A stretch of 15,243 nucleotides of DNA, from positions 1-15,243 of the forward strand of contig JBOFFC010000046.1 of assembly GCA_051648405.1 (NCBI GenBank), given 5' to 3'. Position numbers and translations under genes: made by a program. Below are positions 14,466 to 15,243 of this stretch, in pieces. The notes beneath the pieces were generated by a model. The model ran no database searches. It was not told the origin of the DNA and was given only the letters and a program-made list of their open reading frames with translations. The first letter of the stretch is position 1. Every line of letters starts with the position of its first letter. The stretch is from JBOFFC01 sp051648405. GTDB lineage: Bacteria > Planctomycetota > Planctomycetia > Pirellulales > Lacipirellulaceae.

Positions 14466-15242
14466 CTAGCGCCGCAGGCGGATCGTTGTCGTGGACATCG
14501 AACGATCGTTCGATAGGCTCGCTGGCTCGGGCGCAGCGCTCACGGATTTTGTGCCCGCGGCCGCCGGTGTGTAGGACGCGACGCGCACCGAGTCGGCGTT
14601 GGGTCGCGCGGCGAGGACGGGGCCACCCTCCATCGGGCCGAGCGGCGCGAGGCGGCCCGGCAGGCGCTGGCGCGCTTGTTCGCTGACTACCAGCCCTCCC
14701 CCTTCGAGCGGCTCGAAGCGGGCGATCAGGCTGACCTCGGTCGTCGGCCCGTCGGCGCCGTCCCACGGCAGCCAGAAGCTGTACGACGGCCCGATCTCCG
14801 AGACGCTCATGTGCGTCGCGAGCGTCTCGGTGGGGAAGACGTAACGCCGGGTCGGCTCGTGATCGACCGGCGAGCGGCCGTTCTCGTCGAACGCGTAAAC
14901 CACCAGGCGCCCGCGCACCGCGATCGGGTCGGCCGCCCGGTCGTAGAAGTAGACCCGCCCGCCGAAGCCGCGTTGCGGGGGTTGGCCCTCGCGCTGCAGG
15001 ACGGTGTCGCTCCAGGTGGCGACGACCTTCTCGGGGACCCCGTCGCGGGGCTCGTCGTCGCTTGCGCCCCAGTTCATCGGGTTGACGGAGGGCATCGGGT
15101 TGACGGAGGGGATCGCGCCGAAGACCCCCCCGGAGTCTCCCCCCGAGCCGCCGGCGCTCTTGCAGCCGGTCGCTAACAGCGCGCCGAGCGCGCAGGCGAC
15201 CGACACGAAGGCGACAGCGAACGAACGAATCGGTGTGGTCAT
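14466..15242 (-). CDS. Putative lipoprotein of unknown function
   Basis: A 258-residue protein with a signal sequence MTTPIRSFAVAFVSVACALG and a lipobox LLATGC, giving lipid attachment at C27. A Gly/Ser-rich linker follows, with a short repeat IPSVNPMPSVNPM (encoded by an 18-bp tandem repeat near 15077-15112). A probable beta-rich domain (about 70-190) contains KVVATWSDTVLQREGQPPQ, GFGGRVYFYDRAADPIAVRG and LVVYAFDENG, and resembles planctomycete envelope proteins of unknown role. The C-terminal 70 residues are low-complexity. The start ATG is at 15242, one base from the window edge, so its ribosome site and promoter cannot be seen. It is upstream of the alpha-galactosidase on the same strand, but a 248-bp gap with strong hairpins argues against one operon. 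Confidence 0.8.
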   Translation of the reverse strand: MTTPIRSFAVAFVSVACALGALLATGCKSAGGSGGDSGGVFGAIPSVNPMPSVNPMNWGASDDEPRDGVPEKVVATWSDTVLQREGQPPQRGFGGRVYFYDRAADPIAVRGRLVVYAFDENGRSPVDHEPTRRYVFPTETLATHMSVSEIGPSYSFWLPWDGADGPTTEVSLIARFEPLEGGGLVVSEQARQRLPGRLAPLGPMEGGPVLAARPNADSVRVASYTPAAAGTKSVSAAPEPASLSNDRSMSTTTIRLRR

Positions 15243-15243
15243 C

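Overview
The window is about 70% GC, with long antisense open frames on both strands. It looks like chromosome from a planctomycete, probably Pirellulales/Lacipirellulaceae-like. This is inferred from several lines of evidence: secreted or anchored proteins of planctomycete type (a membrane-anchored squalene-cyclase-like repeat protein, a glycine-rich BON-like exported protein, Ala/Pro-rich lipoproteins), a short SecA paralogue, GTG/TTG starts, and a decayed planctomycete-style integrase N-terminus. There is no long-range operon and no plasmid, phage or CRISPR machinery. Most genes stand alone or in short units.

Layout. 70-2444 (minus) is a compact three-gene unit, read right to left: an LpxL/HtrB-like lipid acyltransferase, a small Rieske 2Fe-2S protein whose TTG start overlaps the acyltransferase stop, and a tandem-GNAT acetyltransferase. 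Diverging from it is a stand-alone CheX-type phosphatase (2679-3200, plus), which converges on ndk (3237-3698, minus). Next come an Ala/Pro-rich lipoprotein (3893-4873, plus), a 150-bp MITE-like element bounded by TTAG direct repeats and sitting exactly at that gene's stop codon, and a shortened SecA paralogue (5096-7075, plus).

7076-7642 has no intact protein gene. It holds an initiator tRNA-fMet with a recognisable promoter (minus strand). About 120 bp beyond its 3' end lies a short, stop-interrupted remnant resembling the N-terminus of a planctomycete tyrosine recombinase, which suggests an old integration event at the tRNA.

7643-9382 (plus) encodes a membrane-anchored alpha/alpha-toroid (prenyltransferase/squalene-oxidase repeat) protein. 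It converges on a 613-residue exported protein of unknown function (9426-11267, minus). That gene diverges from a glycine-rich exported BON-like protein (11397-12164, plus) across a short region carrying a tandem 13-bp repeat. A terminator-like hairpin separates the BON-like gene from a secreted GH36/GH27-like alpha-galactosidase (12241-14217, minus). A 29-bp, one-mismatch inverted repeat of REP/BIME type lies between the galactosidase and an upstream lipoprotein (14466-15242, minus), whose promoter lies outside the window.

Functional themes are envelope biogenesis and export (acyltransferase, SecA paralogue, lipoproteins, exported proteins), nucleotide metabolism (ndk), chemotaxis-type signalling (CheX) and extracellular carbohydrate use (alpha-galactosidase). 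No single coherent new system was identified. The strongest leads are the SecA lacking its C-terminal third, the atypical initiator tRNA with the adjacent integrase relic, and the MITE-like insertion.
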